From assembly GCF_018614055.1 (NCBI RefSeq), contig NZ_JAGGPB010000009.1, forward strand, positions 1 to 42,145: a stretch of DNA of 42,145 nt, in the 5' to 3' direction. The position numbers and the translations under genes are program-made. Under the pieces are notes generated by a model, which was not told the origin of the DNA, searched no databases, and was given only the letters and a program-made list of their open reading frames with translations. Positions 1 to 8,652 of the stretch are shown piece by piece; position 1 is the stretch's first letter, and every line of letters starts with the position of its first letter. The DNA is from Streptomyces sp. ISL-98. GTDB taxonomy: Bacteria; Actinomycetota; Actinomycetes; Streptomycetales; Streptomycetaceae.

Positions 1-612
1 CCGGCCCATGCTCCTGCGGATCCCGAAACCGTCGCAGACCTGCGCGAACGCGGCGCTCGTGTATTGCGAGCCCCTGTCCGCGTGGAAGATCACCCCGGCC
101 ACGCCGACGCCGCGGGTCGCCACCGCCATCTCCAGGGCGTCGACGACGAGTTCGGCACGCATGTGCGAGGCCATGGACCAGCCCAATACCCGGCGTGAAC
201 GGATGTCCAGGACGCAGGCGAGATACAGCCAGGCTCCGCCGACCCGCACATATGTGATGTCCCCGCACCACTTCTCGTCCAGGCGCCCGGCGGAGAAGTC
301 ACGGCGGACGAGGTCCGGGGCCGGCGGTGCGAGCCGGTCCGGGACGGTGGTGCGCTTGCGTCGGCGCAGGTGGAGGCCCTCGATCCCGTTGAGGCGCATC
401 AGCCGCTCGACGCGCTTGCGGTTGACGGCATGCCCAAAGCCCCGCAGCTCGGCATGGACGCGGCGGATCCCGTACGTTCCCTTGTGCCCGGTGTGGATCT
501 CGCGGATCTCCGCCACCAGGGCGTCGTCAGCATCCTGCCGCTCGGCGCGGGCCGCCGTGCCGGCGATCCACCGGTAACAGCCGGGGTCGGAGTAGGAACG
601 GACCAGGAAACC
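1..612 (-). CDS. IS3-family transposase OrfB, partial (runs off the window start)
   Basis: The minus strand is open without a stop from about 612 to the window edge and reads as the DDE integrase half of an IS3-type transposase. Visible landmarks are the HTH_21-like stretch GTYGIRRVHAELR, the first catalytic Asp in CGDITYV (near 260) and the second in FHADRGSQYTS (near 60-90); the third (Glu) lies outside the window. The reading starts abruptly around SDPGCYRWIAG, so the usual first 10-30 residues are replaced by unrelated sequence and I see no start codon with a ribosome site. It is therefore probably 5'-truncated, perhaps by the rearrangement that brought in the Tn3-type gene next to it. 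It is distinct in sequence from the complete IS3 element at 28.4-29.7 kb. Confidence 0.85.
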
Positions 613-667
613 GGTGTTGCTGTCAGAAGTTTTGACAGGCCGTGATGTGGGCCGACAAGGTGTGCGG

Positions 668-943
668 GTGAGCGATGACCCGACGATCGGTTTCTTGAAG
701 GCGGACGTGGCGCGGTTCTGCACCAGTCTGGAGGATCTCGCTCCCGCGATCCGTCTGCGGCTGGTCGTCCAGCTTCGGCAGGCGCTGGGTGAAGTGACGG
801 GCGCGGCCCTGGACAGTGGGATGGCCGCAGCGAAGGCGGAGGGCTGGGGGCTGCGGCAGATCGGCGCTCAGGTGGGCCTGTCGCACGAGAAGGTCCGCTA
901 CCGGCTCGCCCAGGCGTCGGACGAGCCAGCCGGGCCTGCCTAG
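668..943 (+). CDS. Small helix-turn-helix-like protein of unknown function
   Basis: A 91-residue protein. GTG at 668 is chosen because an AAGG ribosome site lies 7 bases upstream; GTG at 662 is an alternative. The first half is amphipathic, with a run AIRLRLVVQLRQALGEV. The C-terminal half, KAEGWGLRQIGAQVGLSHEKVRYRL, has the spacing of a helix-turn-helix (helix, QVGLS turn, recognition helix), so DNA binding is plausible. Its stop overlaps the end of the convergent Tn3-type tnpA by four bases, which suggests it travelled with that transposon or was joined to it. I do not recognise a family, and no partner gene helps to fix a role. Confidence 0.5.
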   Translation: MSDDPTIGFLKADVARFCTSLEDLAPAIRLRLVVQLRQALGEVTGAALDSGMAAAKAEGWGLRQIGAQVGLSHEKVRYRLAQASDEPAGPA

Positions 944-3900
944 ATCGTGGTGCTGGCCGTTTCGGGCTTGCGGGTGGAACGGAGATGGCCGCCCTGGAGA
1001 CCTCGGCGGGCAGGGCGAAGCTGTAGCGGCCGTGGAAGTTGATGTGGGCGAACTTCAGCGGGGAGAGGCGGGCGATGTCCTCGTCGCGTACGTGGATGCC
1101 CTCGGTGCGCATCTCCGCGATGATCTGCTGCATGTAGACCGTGTTCCACAGGATCACGACATTGAGCATTAGGCCCAGCGCCCCAAGTTGATCTTCCTGA
1201 CCTTCTCTGTAGGACTGCCTGAGCTCGCCTTTCTGCCCGTGGAAGATCTTCCGGGCGAGGTTGTGGCGGGACTCCTGCCGGTTGAGCTGGGTGTTGATGC
1301 GCCGCCGCAGCAGCTCGTCGGTGAAGTACGACGACAGGTAGGCGCTGCGGTCCATGCGGCCGATCTCCATGATGGCCTTGCCCGTGGGAGTGGGCTTGCC
1401 GCCCGGGGCCAGCACGCGCAGGACCTCGGAGGCTTTGATGGTGCCCGAGTGTAGGGAGCCGGCCACCCGCAGGATGTCGTCCCAGTGGCTGGTGATCTGC
1501 TTGAGGTTGACCTTGTCTCGGGTCAGCGGGTTGAGCGGCCCGTAGTCGGCGTCCGGGTCCGCCCGGTACAGCGTCGCGCTGCCGGAGTCGGCCAGCCGCG
1601 GGGAGAATTGGTAGCCCAGGAGCCGGAAGAGGCCGAAGACGATCTCGGATGAGCCGTGCGTGTCCGAGGTGATCTCGACGGGCCGCAGGGCGGTCTCCTG
1701 CTCCAGGAGGCCGTCGAGAATGTAGAAGGAATCGCGCTGAGTGCCGGGGATCAGGATGCCGTGCAGGCCGCTGAACTGATCGGAGAGGAAGTTGTAGAAC
1801 GTCACTCCGCGCCGGCGGGTGCCGAAGTACTTCGGGTTCGGACCGGAGTTCAGGGTGCGGATCGGGGTGACGAACCGCAGACCGTCGGCGGAGGCCAGTT
1901 CACCACCGCCCCAGGACTGCACCAGCGGCAGACGCATGTGGTAGGCGACGAGGCGCGCGTTGGCCCGGGACAGGGTCGCCGCCCGCAGGTAGTTCTGTTC
2001 GACCCAGAACAGCCGGTCGCGGCTGAGCGCGTCGACGCCGTCGTGGACGATCGGCTCGACCCCCACGTTGGTGGCCTCCGCGGTGAGGACGGCGGCCACC
2101 GACAGCTCCAGGTCGTCCATCCGGGAATTGGCCTCGGGGACGTGGGTGAAGTCGCCCAGGTAGGGCACCCAGGAGTCGACCTCCAGCACCATCTCGGGCA
2201 GGTCGACGGCTGGCAGGCGGGCCTCGACCTCCTTGTGGAGCTCGCGCAGGGAGATGGGTTCGTCCAGGCGGTCCAGGCCGGTGAGGATGATGCGGTCCCG
2301 GCCGCCCTGCTTGCTCGATCCGCACGGCAGGGTTGGCGGCCAGACCGTCTGCGAACTCGCGGTGGGCCGAATCGAGCCGGGCGGTCCAGCCCGCGAGGAT
2401 CTTGTCCGGCTTCGGGTCGAGGTCGAGTTCCTCGCAGACGCGGGAGCGGGCGACCTCCCAAGCGGTGTCGTTCAGCAGCCGGGCGTTGGGGTCACCCCAC
2501 TTGCGCAGGCCCGGCACGTACACCTCGTGCCGGTGCAGGGCGGTGCGCAGGGCCTCGGTGGAGGCGACGATCAGGGCGCGCTTCTCGACGCTGCCCACGG
2601 GCATCGGCGGGGGTGGGAAGACCAGGCGCCGCCAGGCGGAGGTGAGGAACTTCGCCGGGACCTCCCAGCCCTGGATGGGGCGGCGCCGGCCCTTGAGGGA
2701 CTTCACGAACGCCAGCGCCTCCAGCACCGGCTCGCCGGCCGGGCTGGACGCGAACTCGAAGGTCTTGAGCAGGTCGGGCAGGAAGCGGGCGATGGTGTTG
2801 TAGCGGGCGGCGAGCATCTGCTCGGCGCCGTCGTCGGGTTCCTGCGCGAGGAGCTTGACCGTCTCGGCGGCGGCGTGGAACGGGCCGACGTCCATGGCGT
2901 CGAGCGTCGCGCGGATGTCGCCCTCGGGGTCGGCGGCGGTCCCGGACACCGCGATCCACATCTCGCGCAGCAGGATCGCGGCGGCGTCCAGGTCTTTGAG
3001 GGTCCGCAGCCGCTGCTTGGTCATCTTGGTGCTGGAGGAGCGGATCAGGTCGCCCATCACCAGGTCGAACACCTCGATCGCCTCGTCCGCAGCGACCTGC
3101 GGCATCACCGCGGCGAACGCCACCAAGGTGGCCAGGCGCCGGTCCCCGGCGAGATCAGAGACGGCCTGGGCGCGGGCAGCCCGCGCGAAGCGGACCAGCG
3201 CCTGGAGCCGTCCCGGGGGTATCGCGGACAGGTCCCAGGCGGTGCCGCCGAAGGCGTTCAGCGCCGCGTACCGTTCCATGGCCTTGCCCACCCCGCGTGC
3301 GGTGATGTCGCGCGGGGAACGCCGCAGCCGGTCCAGTTCGGACAGGCGCTTGCCCACGGGGACGACGACCAGGCCCTGCAACCCGGCGGCCTGTTCCTCG
3401 GTGGGGGCAGTGGCCAGCGTCGCCCACAGGCGTTTCTCGGCGCGCTCGCGCGAGCCGGAGACCAGCCGTTCCAGCACGGTCACCCCGGGCAGCACCACCT
3501 TCTTGTCGACCAGGCGCTTGGTGGCCAGGTCGAACAGCAGGGTCGGGCGCTCGGAGCCGATCCACGCCCGCTGATACATCCAGCGGGCCAGTGAAAACCA
3601 CTGGTCGAACTCGAACTTCGTATACCCGTAGCCCTCGCGTATCTGCTCCTGGTGGTCCCAGCGGTGCTCTTTCGTCCCGTAGCCGGCGAACTCCGCGGGC
3701 TCCAGGCCAAGCTGCTCGGCGACGTAGTCGACCACGACGACGGGCACCTGTTCGGGGTTGTCCAGGAACGTCCCCAGATACCGGACGGTGCCGAGCTGGA
3801 CCGCCCAGCCGATCCGGTTCCTGGCGCCCTTGGCGACCATCGCCCGGCGCCGCGCGGTCTGGTCGAGCAGGAAGGAACCGGCGAGCTGTCCCTCGTCCGG

Positions 3901-3960
3901 GTCTTCCGCGAACCGGCCGAAGCGCCTGCGTTGGTCCTCGCTCAGAAAATTGGTGGGCAC
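940..3960 (-). pseudogene. tnpA: Tn3-family transposase TnpA, broken by two frameshifts
   Basis: The translated pieces together cover a full Tn3-type transposase of about 1000 residues. GTG at 3960 is preferred over the upstream ATG at 3984 because AAGGAG sits at the right distance. The N-terminal DUF4158-like part (LSEDQRRRFGRF, IGWAVQLGTVRYLG) is open to about 2320. There the frame shifts in a G-rich run and continues with GLDRLDEP-like sequence. The catalytic part carries the three expected acidic residues: Asp in SADGLRF, Asp in ITSDTHGSSE and Glu in YREGQEDQLGALG. A second shift near 1000, after ALPAEVSR, separates the protein from what looks like its natural stop at 940. Both shifts are single-base and lie in GC runs, so sequencing error is possible. 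As written the gene cannot make a full transposase. Confidence 0.88.
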
Positions 3961-4063
3961 CGCGCGCTCCTTGATCGTCACCATGACTCGCGCGCGACGT
4001 TCTCAGCCCGTCCAACCGTTTGTTCGGTGCTCTTCGATTCCGGTCCGGATCATGGCCCGACCT

Positions 4064-4094
4064 GGTAAGGAGTCCAGACTGGGGAACTCTTACC
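4064..4094. repeat. Short imperfect inverted repeat between tnpA and the MFS gene
   Basis: GGTAAG at 4064-4069 is mirrored by CTTACC at 4089-4094, with partial pairing continuing inward. It lies between the tnpA start and the 3' end of the MFS gene. It could be a weak terminator for either gene or part of a transposon end; it does not clearly match a 38-bp Tn3 terminal repeat. Confidence 0.3.
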
Positions 4095-4124
4095 GGTGAT
4101 CGAGCGGCCCCCGGTGTCAGCTGG

Positions 4125-5591
4125 TCACCCGATACTTCGCTGCGGTTGGTCAACGCTGTGGATGTCGTGATCGTCTGGGGCGGCCATGTCACGTCTCGCG
4201 CGGTGGACCGGCTGCGTCGGCAGCAGCGATGCCGGAAGCAGGGCGAGGGCGGCAAGTCCGGCGAGGACCATCAGGGTGGGGCCCGTCGCAGCCGACATTG
4301 CCGGGGTCGCGCCCGCAGTTGGGGTCCCGGCGGCCGAAGGTCTCAGCATCATCATGCTGGCGGCTACGGCGATTCCGAGGGACGGGCCGACGTTCATGGC
4401 GGTCTGCTTGAGTCCACCGATAACCCCGGCGTATCCGGGCGGCGCCTCACCCACGACGGTTGCGGTGGCAGTGACCATGACGGTGGCGAATCCCGCACCA
4501 AGGACGGCAAAGGCCACGCCGGTAACAGCCCACGTACCTGCCGAGCCGAGCTGGGACAGACCCCCTATGCCAAGGACGACGAGGACCGTACCGAGGATCG
4601 CGGTGCGGCGTGGGCTGTACCGGCGCAGCGCGGCGCCGGCGACGGGCGCACCGAGGACCATGAGCGCGGTCAGCGGGAGCGCCCTCAGACCACTGGCAAG
4701 CGGGTCGAGCCCGAGTACGTCCTGGAAAAAGAATGTGGTCACGAACAGCGCGCCGAACATACCGCCGGTGGTGAACAGCAGGATCGCTACCGATGCCGTC
4801 ACCGGTACGGACCGCGCCACTGTCGGCGGCACGATCGGGTGCGCGGTGCGGCGTTCGTGCCCGACGAACGCCGCCGCGACGCCCGCGAGAGCGGTGAGGC
4901 CGAGCCATGTCGACGCGGAGGTCCACCCGTGCGCCGGTACGCCAGTCAGGGTGTGTACCAGGACCGCGAGGGCGGTTGCGAGCAACGCCGCGCCGGTGAG
5001 GTCGAGTCGCTGAGACCCGGTACGGGAGGGCGCCGGTGCTCTCACGGCGAGGGTGAGTACGGCGATCGCGAGCGCGACGGGGACGTTGATCCAGAACACG
5101 GCACGCCAGCCCAGGTGCGCGACGAGAACACCCCCGAGCACCGGACCGGCCGCCGCGGCCACACCGATCGCGCTGGTACGAATGGCGACCGGCGTACCGA
5201 GCCGGTCCGCCGGATACGCCAGCCTCAGCAGCGCAAGTGTCGTCGGCTGGAGGAGCGCACCGAACACGCCTTGTACGGCGCGCAGGGCGATCACCCAGCC
5301 GACGCCGGGAGCGAGCGCGATGCCGGCCGAGGCGGCCGCGAAGCCGAGCACGCCGACGAACAACATCCGCGGGTGCCCGTACCGGTCACCCAAGCGCCCG
5401 GCGATGACGAGAAGCGCGGCCACCGCGAGCAGGTAGGCGGTACTTGTCCACTGGACCTGCGTCATGCTCGCGCCGAGGTCGCGTTGCAGGCTGGGCTGCG
5501 CCACGAGGAGTACCGTGCCGTCCAGCGCGACGATCATCGCGCTGGCAACGCTGACCAGGAGTGCGAGGCGCCGCCGTACGGTTGCGGTCAC
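4125..5591 (-). CDS. MFS multidrug exporter, DHA2 (EmrB/QacA) type
   Basis: A 488-residue membrane protein, the usual length for 14-helix drug:proton antiporters. Motif A of the superfamily appears as GRLGDRYGHPRML after the second helix, and the antiporter motif C as AAAGPVLGGVL near residue 145. The first helix carries the family's VALDGTVLLVAQPSL signature. It is expected to act in the inner membrane, exporting an unknown toxic compound in exchange for protons. Its start overlaps the tetR stop by four bases (5588-5591), so the repressor and exporter form one coupled transcript. The last ~20 residues are hydrophilic and may be read-through after loss of the original stop near the Tn3 junction. 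The substrate cannot be deduced from sequence. Confidence 0.92.
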   Translation of the reverse strand: MTATVRRRLALLVSVASAMIVALDGTVLLVAQPSLQRDLGASMTQVQWTSTAYLLAVAALLVIAGRLGDRYGHPRMLFVGVLGFAAASAGIALAPGVGWVIALRAVQGVFGALLQPTTLALLRLAYPADRLGTPVAIRTSAIGVAAAAGPVLGGVLVAHLGWRAVFWINVPVALAIAVLTLAVRAPAPSRTGSQRLDLTGAALLATALAVLVHTLTGVPAHGWTSASTWLGLTALAGVAAAFVGHERRTAHPIVPPTVARSVPVTASVAILLFTTGGMFGALFVTTFFFQDVLGLDPLASGLRALPLTALMVLGAPVAGAALRRYSPRRTAILGTVLVVLGIGGLSQLGSAGTWAVTGVAFAVLGAGFATVMVTATATVVGEAPPGYAGVIGGLKQTAMNVGPSLGIAVAASMMMLRPSAAGTPTAGATPAMSAATGPTLMVLAGLAALALLPASLLPTQPVHRARRDMAAPDDHDIHSVDQPQRSIG

Positions 5592-6244
5592 GAGTTCACC
5601 GGGCCGAGATGAGCGTCCAGGACCGCCGCGACGAGCCGGTCGAGATGGCTGCTATCAGGTGCTCCGCCTGGTGGTGGGGCATCGAGGGCGAGCTGGAGAC
5701 TCCCCCAGGCCCACAGTTGGGCGAGGCCGTGAAGGTTCGACCAGAGGGCGGCAGCCGTCACGGTCGGCGGCGGCTGGGGATCGCTCGGCTCGCTGGGCCG
5801 GTGCGCGGCAGCCTGCTCCCTCCGATACCGGACGATTAGCTCGACGATGAGCTCGAACAACGGCAGGGTCGAATCTCGGAGCTGCGACTGGTCCGATGCG
5901 TGTTTCTCGCTGTCGAGCAGGTCATGCCGGAACATCAGCTCGAACATGCCGCGGTGCTCCAGCGCGTACCTGACGTGTGCCTGCCCGATCTCCTGCAACT
6001 GACCGCGCGGCGACGTCGTGCCGTCGGTCGCGGTTGCGAACCGGGCTTTGAGGTCCGCGAAACCGCGGTGGGCGATCGCAGAGAGCAGGGCGTGATGAGT
6101 GGGAAAGTACCGACGCGGAGCCCCGTGCGATACTCCCGTCCGGCGGGCGATCTCACGCAGCCCCAGCGAGGCGGTTCCGTCGGTCATCACAAGGTCCACT
6201 CCGGCGTCGATCAACCGTTCCCTGAGAGAATTCTCGCGTTCCAT
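5588..6244 (-). CDS. TetR/AcrR-family repressor of the adjacent exporter
   Basis: A 218-residue regulator with an N-terminal TetR helix-turn-helix: LREIARRTGVSHGAPRRYFPTHHALL at about residues 27-52. The ligand-binding half is rich in Leu, Phe and Trp. It is the first gene of a two-gene unit with the MFS exporter (four-base overlap), the common layout in which an inducer binds the repressor and releases exporter expression. ATG at 6244 has no recognisable ribosome site; the bases just before it belong to a palindromic operator, so the message may be leaderless. The inducer is unknown and probably resembles the exported compound. Confidence 0.9.
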   Translation of the reverse strand: MERENSLRERLIDAGVDLVMTDGTASLGLREIARRTGVSHGAPRRYFPTHHALLSAIAHRGFADLKARFATATDGTTSPRGQLQEIGQAHVRYALEHRGMFELMFRHDLLDSEKHASDQSQLRDSTLPLFELIVELIVRYRREQAAAHRPSEPSDPQPPPTVTAAALWSNLHGLAQLWAWGSLQLALDAPPPGGAPDSSHLDRLVAAVLDAHLGPVNS

Positions 6245-6280
6245 AGACAGTGTCTACCATGATCCTTTAGACACTGTCTA
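6244..6280. promoter_or_regulatory. Twin 13-bp palindromic operators for the TetR repressor
   Basis: TAGACAGTGTCTA at 6244-6256 and TAGACACTGTCTA at 6268-6280 are both perfect odd palindromes and reverse complements of each other, 24 bp centre to centre. The first abuts the tetR start codon, so a bound repressor would cover the transcription start. The arrangement is typical of TetR autoregulation; the assignment to this protein is inferred from position. Confidence 0.8.
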
Positions 6281-6433
6281 CGAGTTCAGGGAATCGCGCG
6301 GTCAAGTGTCGTCAAACGACGGCACCGTCGGCCGACACTCGCGCACGTGATCACGAACCCGCAGGTGGGAACTGTCGACAACTCGCGTCGGAAATCAACG
6401 TCGGCGAACGGTCCGGCCTATAGATTCCGACAC

Positions 6434-7036
6434 ATGCTCATCGGCTACGCGCGGGTCTCGACCGCCGACCAGAACCCCGACCACCAGATCGACGCCCTGC
6501 TGCGGGCCGGCGTCGACCGCGACCACATCCACGTCGACACCGCGAGCGGAGCGAAGGCGTCCCGGCCAAAGCTCGACCTCGTGCTCCAGCTGCTGCGCGA
6601 GGGCGACACGCTCAAGGTCACCCGGCTCGACCGGCTCTCCCGCCCGGTGCTTCACCTGGTGACCCTCGGCGCCGACCTGCGCGAGCGCGGCATCGGGCTT
6701 CACGTCATCGAGCAGGGCATCGACACCTCCACGATGGAGGGCCGGGCGATGTTCGGGATGCTGTCCGTGCTCGCCGAGCTCCAGCGTGAACTGATCGTGG
6801 CGAACACCAACGACGGGCTCGCCTCCGCACGGGCCCGCGGCCGGGTCGGCGGGCGTCGGCCCAGGCTCACCGACGACCAGGCCTCGCTCGCCCAACGGCT
6901 TTATGACGAGCGGGAGAAGACCGTCCAGCAGATCGCCGACATGTTCGGCGTGCCGCGGTCGACGGTGTACGGGCACCTCGACAAGACCAAGACCGTGCCC
7001 CGCCAGCCGAAGAAGACGGCTGTTGCGAAGCCTTGA
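6434..7036 (+). CDS. tnpR: Serine recombinase (Tn3-type resolvase/invertase)
   Basis: A 200-residue protein beginning at ATG 6434; the open frame extends further upstream, but the conserved start is MLIGYARVST. The catalytic Ser is in YARVSTADQ (Ser9), and the arginine-rich active-site stretch is KVTRLDRLSR. The long dimer helix follows. The C-terminal DNA-binding domain has the helix-turn-helix TVQQIADMFGVPRSTVYGHL. In Tn3-family elements this enzyme resolves cointegrates at a res site. The 130 bp upstream contain several short inverted repeats (AGTGTCG with CGACACT, GTCGT with ACGAC) that could be resolvase sites. Downstream lies a truncated tnpA on the same strand, so this is the tnpR end of a damaged Tn3-like transposon. 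Confidence 0.93.
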   Translation: MLIGYARVSTADQNPDHQIDALLRAGVDRDHIHVDTASGAKASRPKLDLVLQLLREGDTLKVTRLDRLSRPVLHLVTLGADLRERGIGLHVIEQGIDTSTMEGRAMFGMLSVLAELQRELIVANTNDGLASARARGRVGGRRPRLTDDQASLAQRLYDEREKTVQQIADMFGVPRSTVYGHLDKTKTVPRQPKKTAVAKP

Positions 7037-7048
7037 AAGGTACCAACG

Positions 7049-7090
7049 GGTTACTTGCTCCCTGGCGTCTGAGCTAGGGTGCAAGTAACC
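7049..7090. repeat. Perfect 10-bp inverted repeat after tnpR
   Basis: GGTTACTTGC (7049-7058) is repeated inverted as GCAAGTAACC (7081-7090) across a 22-bp spacer with a further CCT/AGG pairing. It sits between the resolvase gene and the truncated tnpA, where Tn3-family elements often carry a res subsite; it could also act as a terminator, although there is no T-run. Confidence 0.6.
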
Positions 7091-7114
7091 AGCCGGTAGC
7101 TTCCAGTCGTCCAC

Positions 7115-7185
7115 TTTTGCCGTTTCCCGGCGCCGGGCACCTCGTTGAGCCGACCGGGTGAATGCCCGGAGGGGCCAACGGCAAA
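7115..7185 (+). promoter_or_regulatory. Nested leader hairpin before the truncated tnpA
   Basis: The outer arms TTTGCCGTT and AACGGCAAA enclose the inner arms CCGGGCA and TGCCCGG. The 3' outer arm runs directly into AAAGGGG, the ribosome site of the tnpA fragment at 7195. In RNA the fold could mask that site. It is inferred from complementarity only. Confidence 0.5.
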
Positions 7186-7194
7186 GGGGCGGGT

Positions 7195-7377
7195 GTGCGA
7201 CAGGAGTGGTCGCCGGAAGACGTGGTGGCGTGCTGGACGCTGGTGGACGGCGACTGGGACTTGGTGGCCAACAAGTCCGGCCCGACCCGGCTCGGCTTCT
7301 GCCTGATGCTCAAGTTCTTCGAGATCGAGGCCCGGTTCCCGGCCCGGACGGGGCCGTGCTCGGCCAGCGCACCTTGA
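7195..7377 (+). pseudogene. 5' fragment of a second Tn3-type transposase gene
   Basis: GTG at 7195 follows AAAGGGG at good spacing. The first ~50 residues (EWSPEDVVACW, NKSGPTRLGFCLMLKFFEIEARFP) match the N-terminal DUF4158-like domain of Tn3-family transposases. The sequence then departs after FPARTG and stops at 7377, exactly where a long inverted repeat begins. A transposase of this family should be near 1000 residues, so more than 90 percent is missing. The N-terminus differs from that of the tnpA at 940-3960, so the two come from different Tn3 subgroups. The truncation is explained by insertion of, or recombination with, the repeat-bounded segment that follows. Confidence 0.75.
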
Positions 7378-7463
7378 CCGATTGCCACTGAACATTGACC
7401 GACGCAAGTCCGTGACAGCGCAGTTCGATCGCCTCCGGTCGGAGGAGGGTCGAGCTGGCCGGC
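7373..7463. repeat. Left ~90-bp inverted repeat (IR-L) of the ABM/SnoaL cassette
   Basis: This segment matches the reverse complement of 8645-8739 at roughly 85 percent by eye. It contains iterated units ending in TTGACCG or TCGATCG, each preceded by a GC(C/G)AC or GTGACAGCG-like stretch, about 25 bp apart. Multiple short repeats at an element end resemble transposase-binding sites of IS21- or Tn7-like elements. Confidence 0.75.
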
Positions 7464-7635
7464 TGATCGCCTCCGCCGGGGCAATGCGAGTCCCAGTGCC
7501 TGGCGGCCCGTTGGCTAGTTCCGGAGCTGGCTGGCTCGGCGAGTTTCCTTGTTACGTCGTGGGTGTACCAGTGGCCGGCCTGTCAGCCATGTGCAGATCC
7601 GTTTCGTACGGCGGGGCGGGGGCTTTGCCGTTCGC

Positions 7636-7648
7636 GGGCCGACGGCCC
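7636..7648 (-). terminator. Weak hairpin just after the ABM/SnoaL stop
   Basis: GGGCC and GGCCC pair across a 3-base loop a few bases past the stop codon of the minus-strand gene. It is short and lacks a T-run, so termination is only possible. Confidence 0.25.
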
Positions 7649-7651
7649 CGG

Positions 7652-8347
7652 CTACTCCATCGCTCCCAGCTGCCGCATGAGGGACATGGCGTCGTAGTGC
7701 CAGAAGGCCTCCTTGATCTTGCCGCCCTCGCAGCGGAAGGTGGTGGTGCCGTCCATGGAACAGGTCTTGCCGGTGTTGGCGATGCCCATGAACTCGGCCT
7801 TCTGGGTGCCGGTGAAGGTCCACACGGTGGTGACGTAGTCGTCCTGCGCGAGCTGTGCCTTCTTGGTGAAGGTGAAGTCGAAGCCGCCGTGCCAGCTCGT
7901 CACGTCCTTGCGGATCTTGTCGCGACCGATGGTCGGCTCCGCGCCCTTCATGACGTCGTGGTCGATGTAGTCCTCGGCGAAGATCTCGTCGATGACGCTC
8001 ATGTCGCCCTTGACCGCGATTTCCTCGAACATCCGGTTCACCAGCAGGGTGTTGAGGTGCTCGTCGCGGACGACGTCCAGGTTGGTGAACGTCGGCATCC
8101 CGTCGCAGAGGGCCACCATCTCCTTGAACATCCGGTCCGTTTCCGGGAGGTTGGAGTTCTTCATGGCCTCTTCGTACGACGGGAACTCGACCACGTCGAC
8201 GTAGTGGTTCTCGGACTCGCGGTCCTTGCCCACAATGCTGTGGGTCAGCGTGCGCTTCCCCTGGCTCTGCGCGACGTACTTGTCGAGGAGCGCGTTGAGG
8301 GCCTCGGGCCGCTTGGTCTCGTAATCGACTATCTGTACGAATGTCAT
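7652..8347 (-). CDS. Two-domain protein: ABM/stress-barrel-like domain plus SnoaL-like domain
   Basis: 231 residues from ATG 8347, which follows GGGAGG at good distance. Residues 1-100 (TFVQIVDYETKRPEALNALL, HYVDVVEFPSYEEAM) look like a dimeric alpha/beta barrel of the antibiotic-biosynthesis-monooxygenase type. Residues 105-231 form an NTF2/SnoaL-like fold: an opening MFEEIAVKGDMSVIDEIFAEDYIDHD, then the closing beta strands TTVWTFTGTQKAEFMGI and GKIKEAFWHYD. Such proteins occur as ester or polyketide cyclase relatives and as uncharacterised housekeeping enzymes, so a catalytic role here is inferred, not shown. The gene lies inside a segment bounded by long inverted repeats, and a truncated relative of its second domain follows upstream in the same orientation. 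Confidence 0.8.
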   Translation of the reverse strand: MTFVQIVDYETKRPEALNALLDKYVAQSQGKRTLTHSIVGKDRESENHYVDVVEFPSYEEAMKNSNLPETDRMFKEMVALCDGMPTFTNLDVVRDEHLNTLLVNRMFEEIAVKGDMSVIDEIFAEDYIDHDVMKGAEPTIGRDKIRKDVTSWHGGFDFTFTKKAQLAQDDYVTTVWTFTGTQKAEFMGIANTGKTCSMDGTTTFRCEGGKIKEAFWHYDAMSLMRQLGAME

Positions 8348-8405
8348 GGCTGCCTCCCGGGCTTGATGGGGCACATCCAGTTTAGGGAGAATCTACCCAT
8401 TCGGC

Positions 8406-8418
8406 CCGGCTTAGCCGG
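8406..8418. promoter_or_regulatory. 13-bp palindrome between the two SnoaL copies
   Basis: CCGGCT and AGCCGG flank a single T. It lies after the stop of the truncated copy (reading on the minus strand) and before the start of the intact gene, so it may be a small terminator or an operator. Confidence 0.3.
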
Positions 8419-8437
8419 AGGGTCGCTGGGGGCCTGG

Positions 8438-8652
8438 TCAGGAGTCCATCAGGCCCAGCTGGCGCATCACGTTCATGATGTCGTACTGCCACCAGTCCCC
8501 GACGATCATGCCGTCCTTGCAGCGGAAGGTCGTCGAGCCGGTCGCGCTGACCTTCTTGCCGGTCGGCGCGAGGCCCATGAACTCACCTGTGTGCGTTGCG
8601 TTCCAGGTCCACAAGGTGGTGACGAGGTCGCCTTCGGCGAGTTGCCGGTCCG
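8438..8652 (-). pseudogene. C-terminal remnant of a second SnoaL-like gene
   Basis: The last ~70 codons of a SnoaL-like protein ending at the TGA at 8438. The stretch TTLWTWNATHTGEFMGLAPTG and the ending YDIMNVMRQLGLMDS align with TTVWTFTGTQKAEFMGIANTG and YDAMSLMRQLGAME of the intact neighbour, so the two are diverged duplicates. Its upstream part is cut off precisely where the right inverted repeat begins. No start codon exists for it, and it must be a relic of the event that placed the repeat. Confidence 0.8.

Noticed and set aside
4056..4110. 38-bp Tn3 terminal inverted repeat near the tnpA start
   Set aside because: GGGG and TAAG-like words are present but no 38-bp match to a second copy could be found in the window.
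4020..5612. 530-codon plus-strand frame opposite the MFS gene
   Set aside because: Its composition is Arg/Gly/Asp-rich with no domain, while the opposite strand has a textbook MFS exporter.
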